Shown: one piece after another, positions 32,294 through 40,757 of the stretch
Layout of the letters: every line of letters begins with the position of its first letter
Numbering within the stretch: the first letter of the stretch is position 1
From: JAHIVN01 sp018816645
Lineage (GTDB): Bacteria > Patescibacteriota > Dojkabacteria > JAHIVN01
DNA length: 64,000 nucleotides
Direction: 5' to 3'
NCBI GenBank assembly: GCA_043816305.1
Contig: JBDRHZ010000001.1
Coordinates: 20,265 to 84,264, forward strand
Program-made: the position numbers and the translations under genes
The notes under the pieces: generated by a model
The model's database searches: none
Seen by the model: the letters and a program-made list of their open reading frames with translations, nothing else
Told to the model about the DNA's origin: nothing

Positions 32294-33505
32294 ATGAATA
32301 ACGATTTCTATTCAAAATTCTTCCCTGGAATCGCTTGGAGGAAATATACCAAAAAAATTTGTACGCTTCTTACAAAGGAAACAGTTCTCATAACTGCCTT
32401 ACCAGATGCAGGGATCTCATTTTTTCTTAAAAACGTAGAAGAATATTATAAAAATAGAGATATGGATAAGAACTTGTTAATCACACTTGAGATTCTTCCT
32501 GGACAGGAAGAAATATTCCACCTTGCTCAGCTAATTAAGGAACAGATCAACATTTTGCTAAGCTTCCCTTTAAATATTGCTGATCTCAGTTGTACAGATA
32601 CGGTAAAGAAGCTTGTACAAGAAAAGAAAGAGCTCGTGATAATCATAAATCGGTTTGAGAGACTACAAGGGAAAAAAGAAGCCCAAGCCTTTCTAAACTC
32701 CCTTCGTGCAATCAATCCAGCAAAGGTAAGATTCTTGATCAGCTGCTACATTACTTGCCAAACCCAGCCACAAGACTACAAGGCGGCAGGTATGCTGACA
32801 ACTGCGAATGTGGAATTTTTACCAACATTTAAACAACAAGAAATTTCCCTATTACTGGATGTTTATAAGAAAGTATATGGCTGGGATGTCCAAGAAGAGC
32901 TCTCTAATGATATCTACAAGCTAAGTGGCGGATTCCCTGGGATAGCCAAGTATATTGCTAAATTTGCAAGTGATAACAAATTAAGCAAAATTTCTACTAA
33001 AAAGCTTTTGTCTCAGCCTTCAATTGCCTTTAAATTAGAAAACCTGTTACAAACACTGGAAGCAATCGGCCTCATGAAAGCCGGAGAGGTGGATTTTAGT
33101 AAGAAAGATCTCCTACAAAAACTAGGTTTAGTTGACACAAACGATCTGCCTAAAATAGGAATTCTCCCTAAGTACAAGCCTGATAAAATCAAATCAGTTA
33201 ATCTCGCAAAACACCTTTCAGCTCAAGAATTCGAGCTTTTGAGACTTTTCGCAAATAACAATGAAGAAATTATTACTCTTGATCAAGTCGCTGATGCAAT
33301 CTGGAAAGAACACTCAACACAAAAATTTTCCCTCTGGTCAATCTACAAAGTGATTTCAAATCTCAACAAGAAGATAAAAAGATACGGTCTCGAAATCGAG
33401 AACTTCAAAGGTAGAGGTTATGCCCTGACTACAGATCCAAACCTTGATCCAGCTCAAGCCAAAAGTCTTCTTGAGAGTATCCGCACAGAGGGCAAAAAAA
33501 ACTAG
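32294..33505 (+). CDS. Degenerate ATPase plus OmpR-type winged-helix regulator, copy 1
   Basis: A 403-aa protein. Residues about 20-240 resemble a STAND/AAA ATPase module (VIIINRFERL as Walker B-like, YKLSGGFPGIAKYIAKF as the GG-P sensor), but the P-loop ALPDAGISFF lacks Lys. Residues about 310-380 form an OmpR/PhoB-type winged helix (LSAQEFELLRLFANN, FSLWSIYKVISNLNKKIK, GRGYAL). It is paralogous to 37853-38992. It is divergent from the P-loop gene at 30459-32177, so it may regulate that promoter. The last about 20 residues overlap the convergent zinc-ribbon gene. Confidence 0.75.
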   Translation: MNNDFYSKFFPGIAWRKYTKKICTLLTKETVLITALPDAGISFFLKNVEEYYKNRDMDKNLLITLEILPGQEEIFHLAQLIKEQINILLSFPLNIADLSCTDTVKKLVQEKKELVIIINRFERLQGKKEAQAFLNSLRAINPAKVRFLISCYITCQTQPQDYKAAGMLTTANVEFLPTFKQQEISLLLDVYKKVYGWDVQEELSNDIYKLSGGFPGIAKYIAKFASDNKLSKISTKKLLSQPSIAFKLENLLQTLEAIGLMKAGEVDFSKKDLLQKLGLVDTNDLPKIGILPKYKPDKIKSVNLAKHLSAQEFELLRLFANNNEEIITLDQVADAIWKEHSTQKFSLWSIYKVISNLNKKIKRYGLEIENFKGRGYALTTDPNLDPAQAKSLLESIRTEGKKN

Positions 33506-33614
33506 CCTCTGCAAATACTATCTCTCCTTCACACCTGGGGCATAAACCTCTATAGCTGTCAATAACTGTTTTGTACTTACAACTATTATTTGTTCTGATA
33601 GAGGTGTTGAACAT
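33429..33614 (-). CDS. Zinc-ribbon protein ZR2
   Basis: A 61-aa protein with CPRCEGEIVFAEASFFCPLC then GYSQED, a Cys4 ribbon closely matching ZR1 (positions of all Cys and the EASF segment conserved). It overlaps the 3' end of the convergent regulator by 77 nt, so its conserved Cys codons lie opposite that gene's last codons. It is 87 nt downstream of the P-loop gene at 33702-35618 on the same strand. Conservation with ZR1 supports it being real. Confidence 0.6.
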   Translation of the reverse strand: MFNTSIRTNNSCKYKTVIDSYRGLCPRCEGEIVFAEASFFCPLCGYSQEDFWLELDQGLDL

Positions 33615-33701
33615 AAATTCGAAGATATGATAACAAGGAGAAACTTTGAATGCTTGAAGCTCGCTGATAGAAATTGGATCAAAGTCTGACCAAGCAATTG
33701 T

Positions 33702-35618
33702 TTAGCCTCTAACTTTTTCAAATTGAAAAAACATTTGTTTGACTTTTTGTTCGAGTCGTCCAGTCGTTTCGTCTTGTAACCAAGCTATCTTGTTTAAAAG
33801 AAAATCATATTTTGCTGCTATAATTCCTAAATGCTCAATCAAATACTGGGCTTCTCTTCTCACTTCAGATGGGAAAATATCAGGATCAACTCTCCAAGGA
33901 TCTTCATTATCCCAACGATATGCAATACCAATAGAGCTTTGCACCAAAGCTCTATAAGTATTTATCAATATCTGAATCGGATGAGCTTGTATTAGATTTA
34001 TAGGCATCCAGTCACAAACCTGAACAGCATCTTCTTGTCTTAGCCTGGCCAGTCTTCGAACTAAAGAGTTATCGCCAGCAAATTTTAAAAAAGGATTCTG
34101 TAGAATTCCGTCATCTGCCTGATATGTACATGGAACCCTAATAAGAGTCCCTGGAAGCATTTTTGACATACCCAATGTGACAAATCGGATCCGATTCAAG
34201 ATGTTTCCAATAGTATAAGGTAACCTTGCCTGTTTTCTCGGTTCGTGATCATCAGTTTCAATTCTATGAGTAGCTAATAAAGGAGGAACATCGAACCAAA
34301 TGACCTTTAATGGTGAGATAAGTTCTGCAAGAAGATGTAACTGTCCAGATTGCAGTATTATACTCATCAACGGTTCAAGTATATCTCTTCCTAAGTCGGA
34401 GACCGAGCACTCCATTTCCAGCCTACGCATAAGATCATACGACGATGCCATTCTTAGTTGACTGTATCCAAGCTCCGCCATTTGCTGATCATAAAATTCC
34501 TGCATACGAAAAAGTAAATCTATATCATGCCCTAGCATAAATACAATATAATTTATAGCGGAGGCCGTTATTCCAGAATCATAAAATCTCGCTGTTCTAT
34601 TCTCGTCTTCCCATGACAAATCTATCATAAGCTTTTCCAGATCTTGTCCTATCTGTAAGGCCCTGGCCTGCATTTTTAAAACTACATCCTGTACCTGTCC
34701 ACGCCTACGTAGATTTTCTACAATTGGGTGACTTCTTCCAATCCAGTCCTCTCCTGTATACCTACTTCTCACCTCATTTCTTACTGAATAAAAAGGAGTT
34801 CCTAGCTCATCATTTGTTGCAGAAGGATGGCCAAGCAAAGCTTCTACCTGACCTATCAGAGCTTTCATGAGTGTCTTGCCAACAGCCGGAAGACCTGTTG
34901 ATTCTAAAAAGCTATTTGCTGGGAGAGCGAGCGCATACTCAAATCCCCCTCTTTCACGTATTATTCTATCTTGAACTACTTCGAAACCACGACTTGCGCA
35001 TAACCTATGCTCCGGTCTTCTTTCATGATCGTACCTGCTCCATGACCAGATCCAAACATTCCTAAAATTGTACCTAAACTTCCCTTGTACTTCTTTAGAA
35101 TCATCAAACGCAGATTTTTCTAGGAATTCTGATTCTTTCTCGATGAGACTCCATAACTGCTTATGTAAAACTACAGCTTCGGGACTAAGACTGTTCACTA
35201 GCTCCTCAAAAACTATCTGCCGCGCTTCATAAAGTGCTATGCCAAGCAGATACTCAGATACCCAAGATGGAGATACCTGAAGCAACGGGAAATTCTCCAA
35301 TGCACTTCCTAGTAACTTCATGATATTGAAATCCCTACGATCAGCCTCAGCCATTCCCCTTCCCAAATAATTCATCCACATACCTACTAAACGTGCTAAC
35401 ATTTCCCTGCAGACGGGGACCTCATGGAACACAGTAAACAGTTCTTTAAACCCCATTTCATCAACACAGTCTACACTAAAGGGCGGATTTATTCCGTCAT
35501 AACTCTGATCCAGTTGGTTTTGAAGAAAACCCCCGAACCTCACCTCAACCCTATCACCATCACAAGTGACAGATACGTCTCCTAAACAAAATCCACTTTG
35601 TGTCTCATATTCTGCCAT
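33702..35618 (-). CDS. Large P-loop kinase-like protein, island copy 2
   Basis: A 638-aa protein. The helical N-terminal domain includes LLGIALYEARQIVFEELV (residues about 124-141), shared with copy 3 (LLVGIAIREARQSVEKKI). Walker A is GLPAVGKT at residues 242-249. A D-x-G motif, RFYDSGITASAINY, lies near 344-357. VIWFDVPPLLATHRIETDD near 439 looks like the substrate-lid region of nucleoside or nucleotide kinases. The substrate is unknown. It lies 56 nt downstream of copy 3 on the same strand and is probably in one operon with it, followed by ZR2. Confidence 0.6.
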   Translation of the reverse strand: MAEYETQSGFCLGDVSVTCDGDRVEVRFGGFLQNQLDQSYDGINPPFSVDCVDEMGFKELFTVFHEVPVCREMLARLVGMWMNYLGRGMAEADRRDFNIMKLLGSALENFPLLQVSPSWVSEYLLGIALYEARQIVFEELVNSLSPEAVVLHKQLWSLIEKESEFLEKSAFDDSKEVQGKFRYNFRNVWIWSWSRYDHERRPEHRLCASRGFEVVQDRIIRERGGFEYALALPANSFLESTGLPAVGKTLMKALIGQVEALLGHPSATNDELGTPFYSVRNEVRSRYTGEDWIGRSHPIVENLRRRGQVQDVVLKMQARALQIGQDLEKLMIDLSWEDENRTARFYDSGITASAINYIVFMLGHDIDLLFRMQEFYDQQMAELGYSQLRMASSYDLMRRLEMECSVSDLGRDILEPLMSIILQSGQLHLLAELISPLKVIWFDVPPLLATHRIETDDHEPRKQARLPYTIGNILNRIRFVTLGMSKMLPGTLIRVPCTYQADDGILQNPFLKFAGDNSLVRRLARLRQEDAVQVCDWMPINLIQAHPIQILINTYRALVQSSIGIAYRWDNEDPWRVDPDIFPSEVRREAQYLIEHLGIIAAKYDFLLNKIAWLQDETTGRLEQKVKQMFFQFEKVRG

Positions 35619-35674
35619 TTTTTGGACTACAAATTATTTCTGAATCCCAGATTAATTATCTGTGTTTTTACACC

Positions 35675-37720
35675 TCAAGGTCTAGAAAGCTCTCTTATCT
35701 CGACATGTAATTTTTCGGTCTTTAAACGCTCAACCCCGAAACCTGCAAGAAAACCAGGATCTCGAACTAGCAGATCCAATCCATCTACAAGTTGTTTTAC
35801 TCCAGTATGCAAAGCAGATAAGTCGTCGCTAGGAAATGCCCGTCTACTTTCCAAATACATACTCTCCAGAACATGCTCCGCTCTATATGCTAGTCTCTCG
35901 GCCTTTTCTCCTTTTTCAACCAGCCAGGCCAACTTTAATGGACTCAAAACAAATAACCCATTTTGAAATTCCTCTGTTGATTGAACAACTGTCCATCCAA
36001 ACTCCTCAGCAAGAACTAGATGAACAAGCCGCATAAAAGGCAGATACTTCAGCAAGGCTTCTCTGCTGTTATTATTTACATCGTCGGGATCTTGTTCCTT
36101 CTGAGTCCTAAAACGTCTAATGGACTCTATAACTGGGGTATCTAAGCATACTGTAGGGATACCTTCACCTATAAGTCTGTACCAATCGGACGGATATCCA
36201 CTTGCTATCACAGCCAAAATGTGCCACTTCACATCCTGTGGGACTTTTAATCTAGAGTTAAAAACAAGTTCCCTCATCAAAGGATTTCTTGAATATTCAT
36301 TAAGATCTGCTAGTTCTACTGGCCAGTCAGCTGGAACGCCCCCATCGAAATCGAAAGGTATATCCTCCATAAATGCTAGAATTTCACGGAATCTTTCTAC
36401 AATAAACTGATTCATCAGAGCTACCTCACGATACCCTTGAAAAAGCGCAAGAACATTTCTCCCCTCGCTATTCCAAACAGTTGCATTCTTGATTGTTCTC
36501 CAAGCTGCTAGACAAGCATTTCGAGTATAATTTAAGAATGCTTCCCATACATCATTAAATCGGGTCTCCTGAATAGGAGCCCTAGTCGCTCTTAGTCCTT
36601 CTTCGCCTAAACCCGTTGTATCTGGATAGGCACTTCGTCCCACACGACTCAACAATGGAAATTCTTCTTCAAGCCTTAATAGTTCGTCTCGACAAAGCTT
36701 CTTTGCAGTGACTTGTTCATCGGATTTGGGTCCCCATATATCTGCTACAACGCCCGGATTCCCTCCGAGAACTGATCTAAGCAAAGCATATGCTGCCATT
36801 AAAGTACTTTTGCCAGTTGCTGGTGGACCTGTTATATTCAGGACTTCTTGTATACCTGCTTCCCTGAGAGTAAGTATCCAGAATGTTCTAGCACTTTCTA
36901 TCTCCCATCTCAGTTTATAGTACTCTATACAGCGTCTCTGATCATGCTGATACAACCTTGGCTGAGTAAATCTTTTTTCAGTAAGAACCCTACCCCAAAG
37001 TACTGCCCTTGAAAAATAAATACCGTTTGAGAGGACCTCATCGTCCAGCTCATCCAGCTCCATCAGCTGCACCTCCAGAAATGCTCTTTCCCTACTCACA
37101 TAGACACTATCCGCTTCAACCATTTGTATTTTCTTCTCTACAGATTGTCTTGCTTCTCTTATTGCAATTCCGACTAACAAATCACCTATCCATTCCATCT
37201 CTTCCCCCAGCTCTATCCTTGGCATATCACTTGTTAATTTCATAAGACTAGTCCTATATCCTTGTCTACCTAAACTGCCAAGTTCTGCCTCCTCGATTAA
37301 GTACTCATAATGCTGCTCTATCACCTCTCTGAATTTTTCTATTATCAACGCAGTCGGTGTCAATTCTAAGAAACCATCAACTAAAAAGAATAATCTCTCC
37401 GGTATCCTTCTTGGACAAACTTTTCTATCGGCTACAGGAATCCCCTCGTCAGCACCAAAACCCCAATTATCGAAAGCGTTTGGATTTAAAGGATCTCCAT
37501 TTGGAGCTGGTATCAACTTTCCAATTCTATACGTCTGTCCATCAAAAGAAACAAGAAAATGGATACTATCCCTAGAACCCGAAGTCCATCCAGACTCAAG
37601 AGCACAAGAGAATCCAAATGGTTGCGATAGCATGGATTCATCGATTTCTACACCACGTGCTACTCCATTTCTGAAAGCAAAGCCTCCTCTATTTGGTATC
37701 CCTTCGGGAAACAGCTCCAT
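35675..37720 (-). CDS. Large P-loop kinase-like protein, island copy 3
   Basis: A 681-aa protein, the largest of the family. The N-terminal about 130 residues are beta-rich (SIHFLVSFDGQTYRIGKLI); a helical domain follows with LLVGIAIREARQSVEKKI shared with copy 2. Walker A is ITGPPATGKSTLMAA (GPPATGKS at 298-305). VWNSEGRNVLALFQGYREV corresponds in position to the DEG-type motif of copy 4, with Asn for Asp. IPTVCLDTPVIESIRRFRTQ resembles a nucleoside-kinase lid. It is the first gene of an operon with copy 2, divergent from the second winged-helix regulator. Confidence 0.6.
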   Translation of the reverse strand: MELFPEGIPNRGGFAFRNGVARGVEIDESMLSQPFGFSCALESGWTSGSRDSIHFLVSFDGQTYRIGKLIPAPNGDPLNPNAFDNWGFGADEGIPVADRKVCPRRIPERLFFLVDGFLELTPTALIIEKFREVIEQHYEYLIEEAELGSLGRQGYRTSLMKLTSDMPRIELGEEMEWIGDLLVGIAIREARQSVEKKIQMVEADSVYVSRERAFLEVQLMELDELDDEVLSNGIYFSRAVLWGRVLTEKRFTQPRLYQHDQRRCIEYYKLRWEIESARTFWILTLREAGIQEVLNITGPPATGKSTLMAAYALLRSVLGGNPGVVADIWGPKSDEQVTAKKLCRDELLRLEEEFPLLSRVGRSAYPDTTGLGEEGLRATRAPIQETRFNDVWEAFLNYTRNACLAAWRTIKNATVWNSEGRNVLALFQGYREVALMNQFIVERFREILAFMEDIPFDFDGGVPADWPVELADLNEYSRNPLMRELVFNSRLKVPQDVKWHILAVIASGYPSDWYRLIGEGIPTVCLDTPVIESIRRFRTQKEQDPDDVNNNSREALLKYLPFMRLVHLVLAEEFGWTVVQSTEEFQNGLFVLSPLKLAWLVEKGEKAERLAYRAEHVLESMYLESRRAFPSDDLSALHTGVKQLVDGLDLLVRDPGFLAGFGVERLKTEKLHVEIRELSRP

Positions 37721-37852
37721 AAAAATTCCAGCTTAAAGTTAGCTGGGCAGCTAAGCATATTCTATCAGATATACACTACCACTTAAAGTATTATGGGCTA
37801 CTCCTCACCGGAGATTTATTGTATAATCGAATACAATCAGAAAAGAGTAAGC

Positions 37853-38992
37853 ATGAACGATAGTTTCTTCGCTACAAATAAATGGGAGAAGTATACAGAA
37901 AGAATCATCTCGAAGCTTGAAAAGGAATCTGTATTGATTACAGGCCTTCCCCAAGTCGGAATAAATACCTACATTGGATACCTCCGTGATATCTATGAAG
38001 CAAAGATCAAATCAGAAAAGAGTATCATAATTTCTATAGAACTATATAGGTTCAATAACATTCCTGATCTTGAGTCCAGAATAATAGAGATAATCAACCA
38101 GAACTTGGGATCTCCAAAAACTCTCGAGGGATCAGGTGTTGAAGATATTCTTCGTAAACTTACAAGTCAGAACTTTAAGATACTGTTCATACTATATCGC
38201 TTAGATAACCTCCTCCCTCATCAACATGTTTTCACATTCCTGCAGACTCTAAGAGCAGTAAATCCTCTTCTAGTCTCATTTTTATCAACTGCAGATATCA
38301 GCTGTCTCACCTCGCCTGAGAAATATGTCAAGGCTGGTCCGCTAGCCTCTTCAAATATTGAACTGTTTCCACTTCTTGATCTAGAAGAATTGGAAAAAAC
38401 TATTCAAGGATTCAAAAAGATGTACTCTTGGAACATTCCTGATGAATTACTACCGGAGATTTATGAACTTTCCGGAGGAGTTCGCGGCTTATGTAAATAC
38501 ATCTGTAAATATATAAGCGATCACTCCCCAAAAGAATTAAATCCAGAGGATCTCATCGGCTACACTGGAATCGGATTCCGTACTAAAGAGATTTACGAGA
38601 AACTCGTGGAGACTGATCTTATCGAAAAAGGATCTTTGAACACCAATCGTAAGGAGATCTTAGGCAGAATTGGCGTTCTAGACAAGGAGGGAAACCTAAG
38701 AATTGAGCTGCTTCAGCCCTATTTAAAACAAGCTTTTTCTGCTGAGATTCAAAGATACAAAGATCTATCTAACCAAGAAAGGGATGTTTTTCAATATTTT
38801 AGAGAGCACAGCAGCAAGATCATCACAGTTGATGAGATCGCAAACCTGCTCTGGGGAGATGAAGAGCAGGAAAAATTCTCTCTTTGGGCTATATATAAGA
38901 TGATCTCTAATCTTAATAGAAAGATCAAAAATTTTGGATTTGAAATTATAAATTATCGGGGAAGAGGGTATCAACTAGTCGAAACTAAATAA
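37853..38992 (+). CDS. Degenerate ATPase plus OmpR-type winged-helix regulator, copy 2
   Basis: About 379 aa from MNDSFFATNKWEKYTERI; this start is chosen because it aligns with copy 1 (MNNDFYSKFFPGIAWRKY), while an upstream ATG at 37793 adds unrelated residues. The P-loop is degenerate (TGLPQVGINTYI, no Lys). Conserved with copy 1 are the sensor YELSGGVRGLCKYICKY and the winged helix LSNQERDVFQYFREH, FSLWAIYKMISNLNRKIK, YRGRGYQLV. It is divergent from the P-loop operon 37720-33702, with TATAAT at 37821-37826. A transcription regulator role is inferred from the OmpR-type domain and position. Confidence 0.75.
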   Translation: MNDSFFATNKWEKYTERIISKLEKESVLITGLPQVGINTYIGYLRDIYEAKIKSEKSIIISIELYRFNNIPDLESRIIEIINQNLGSPKTLEGSGVEDILRKLTSQNFKILFILYRLDNLLPHQHVFTFLQTLRAVNPLLVSFLSTADISCLTSPEKYVKAGPLASSNIELFPLLDLEELEKTIQGFKKMYSWNIPDELLPEIYELSGGVRGLCKYICKYISDHSPKELNPEDLIGYTGIGFRTKEIYEKLVETDLIEKGSLNTNRKEILGRIGVLDKEGNLRIELLQPYLKQAFSAEIQRYKDLSNQERDVFQYFREHSSKIITVDEIANLLWGDEEQEKFSLWAIYKMISNLNRKIKNFGFEIINYRGRGYQLVETK

Positions 38993-39037
38993 ACTGCCTC
39001 CTTGTCATCCAGAAAACACTCTTAGAAAATCATAAAA

Positions 39038-40378
39038 ATGGAATCTCCACATTTAAATACAGAAGCTGCCGTCTTTTACAGTCAGCTCAGAGACGACACA
39101 TCTCTTGCACTTCGATCATTAGAAGCCGAGGGTCTTTCCCCCTTCAAACCTGAAACATTACCTGGGCTTGGCGTATACTATCCCATTACAGATCCTAGTA
39201 TCAGACGATCCAGCCCCACAGTAATCCATCTTGTCGGAAGTTCATGCTCGGGAAAAACTACACTAGGTCATGAACTATTTCTCGAAGATCCTCTTCAATC
39301 ATTATTTGTAGAGGCAAAAGTTGACGATGTTTTTTTAGTTCTTAGAGAAGACAAATTATTCTGGGATTTATTTCGTGCCTATCCAGAACACAGCTTCACA
39401 ATGTTCGTAGAATACATTCGTGCTCACTTAATTTTTAAAAGAATTGCAGCAACTCTTTCTCTCCCTACACCCCAAGCTCTGGTAACAGGAAATAAAAAGA
39501 TCCATCCACTTCTACAAGAAGAGTTACGTGTTATAGATACCCATATGCGTATAGCACGTGAGACTTTTGCAGATGAGTTTTTTTACCCTTACTTTTACGA
39601 TATGGTAGAAAGTTACCGCAGAAGATTTGGATACGATCCTCAAGCATCTTCTGAACAGCGTATTCATACTTTTCTAAACGAACTAGGTTTAGATATTGCT
39701 ACTTTAACTGTTGAAGATCAGGCCATGCTTCTTGCAATCAGCCAAATGATGCATATCGTTACTGCCAAAGAAGTAAAAATGATGTCGGTAGAAATAGCAG
39801 AGCAGACTCCAATCAGAATAGGTTATTGGTTAGATGTTTTAGAAATCGAAAAAAGCGATCGAACTCGTACATCAGAGATTCTGAAACTTGCTGAAATGTT
39901 AATGGCTCTTAGAACAGAAAATTATAAGCGTGCATATTCAAACATGGCCCTAAATCCACGCTTGGATACTAAAACACGATTAGGCATTTTCGACGAGGGA
40001 GAGTATAACAGGTCAGCCGTATTTTCAGCCCTAGCTTTACTAGACCTTATTGTTCCTGACCCCCCCTCGTGGGAAAACTTTTCTTTAAGTCCACTTCTTC
40101 ACACAAGTCGCTTTTATGGCCAGAAAGGGTGGGCCAAAGACATTATTGTTCTATTTCTTACCCCCCCCAACACAACTCTTCTAAGAGCCGGTCGTACAAG
40201 TAACTTCATTATGAACCCTGAGACACTACAAGCAATATATCATCAACACCTTCGCTTATTTCATCATATAAGAGAACAAAGATCTAGAGCTGTAGGATTA
40301 ATAGCTATTAACGCGGCAGGCTCTTTAGAAGATACAAGGCAGCAATTCGAAAGAGCCGTAAATTTGACACTTGACTGA
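39038..40378 (+). CDS. P-loop kinase-like protein, island copy 4
   Basis: A 446-aa protein, the shortest of the four, with the P-loop near the N-terminus: VIHLVGSSCSGKTTLGHELF (GSSCSGKT at 67-74). LGIFDEGEYNRSAVFSALAL is a DEG-type Walker-B motif, and IIVLFLTPPNTTLLRAGRT followed by NPETLQAIYHQHLRLF matches the lid and helix order of deoxynucleoside/thymidylate-kinase-like enzymes. It is 45 nt downstream of regulator copy 2 on the same strand, probably cotranscribed. A zinc-ribbon gene is convergent 36 nt beyond. The substrate is unknown. Confidence 0.65.
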   Translation: MESPHLNTEAAVFYSQLRDDTSLALRSLEAEGLSPFKPETLPGLGVYYPITDPSIRRSSPTVIHLVGSSCSGKTTLGHELFLEDPLQSLFVEAKVDDVFLVLREDKLFWDLFRAYPEHSFTMFVEYIRAHLIFKRIAATLSLPTPQALVTGNKKIHPLLQEELRVIDTHMRIARETFADEFFYPYFYDMVESYRRRFGYDPQASSEQRIHTFLNELGLDIATLTVEDQAMLLAISQMMHIVTAKEVKMMSVEIAEQTPIRIGYWLDVLEIEKSDRTRTSEILKLAEMLMALRTENYKRAYSNMALNPRLDTKTRLGIFDEGEYNRSAVFSALALLDLIVPDPPSWENFSLSPLLHTSRFYGQKGWAKDIIVLFLTPPNTTLLRAGRTSNFIMNPETLQAIYHQHLRLFHHIREQRSRAVGLIAINAAGSLEDTRQQFERAVNLTLD

Positions 40379-40414
40379 GGAAGTTTCCTTTAGTTCATGT
40401 ATAAAATGACATTC

Positions 40415-40573
40415 TTACACCTCACAATAATACCCGCACTTTTGGCAGAAATGTACATGACGTCGAGCGTTAAAGTACATTTCCAAAAGTTCTCCACAGC
40501 GCGGACAGCTCACATCCACCATCTCCAAATCATCCCACTTCTCATAATCAGCGTTTGATCGATTATGGTACAT
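40415..40573 (-). CDS. Zinc-ribbon protein ZR3
   Basis: A 52-aa protein, MYHNRSNADYEKWDDLEM at the start, with CPRCGELLEMYFNARRHVHF then CQKCGYYCEV, a Cys4 zinc ribbon. It is the third such miniature ribbon of the island, more distant from ZR1 and ZR2 but with the same CPxC...CxxCG layout near the C-terminus. An AT-rich TATAAA-type -10 region lies about 30 nt upstream of the ATG, so it probably has its own promoter. Confidence 0.6.
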   Translation of the reverse strand: MYHNRSNADYEKWDDLEMVDVSCPRCGELLEMYFNARRHVHFCQKCGYYCEV

Positions 40574-40757
40574 ACGTACAAATAAACAATTATTATTTAT
40601 AATATTTTAAACGTCAGAGCCAGAGAGGTATCACTTAGAAGGAGATCAAAATTTTGTGATTGGGTTATTAGGTTATTTGTTAGTCTGGTAATTTAATAAC
40701 TATTCCCTCTTCAAGATTAAGATTTTAAGACTACGGATTACTTCCAGGCCTATCAGC
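40574..40757. repeat. Intergenic word repeats
   Basis: Two low-complexity stretches are visible: GATTGGGTTATTAGGTTA type (about 40658-40700) and CTATCAGCTCATCGGCCCAT type (about 40749-40775), the latter running into the last codons of the APH-like gene. Nothing else is recognisable. Confidence 0.45.
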
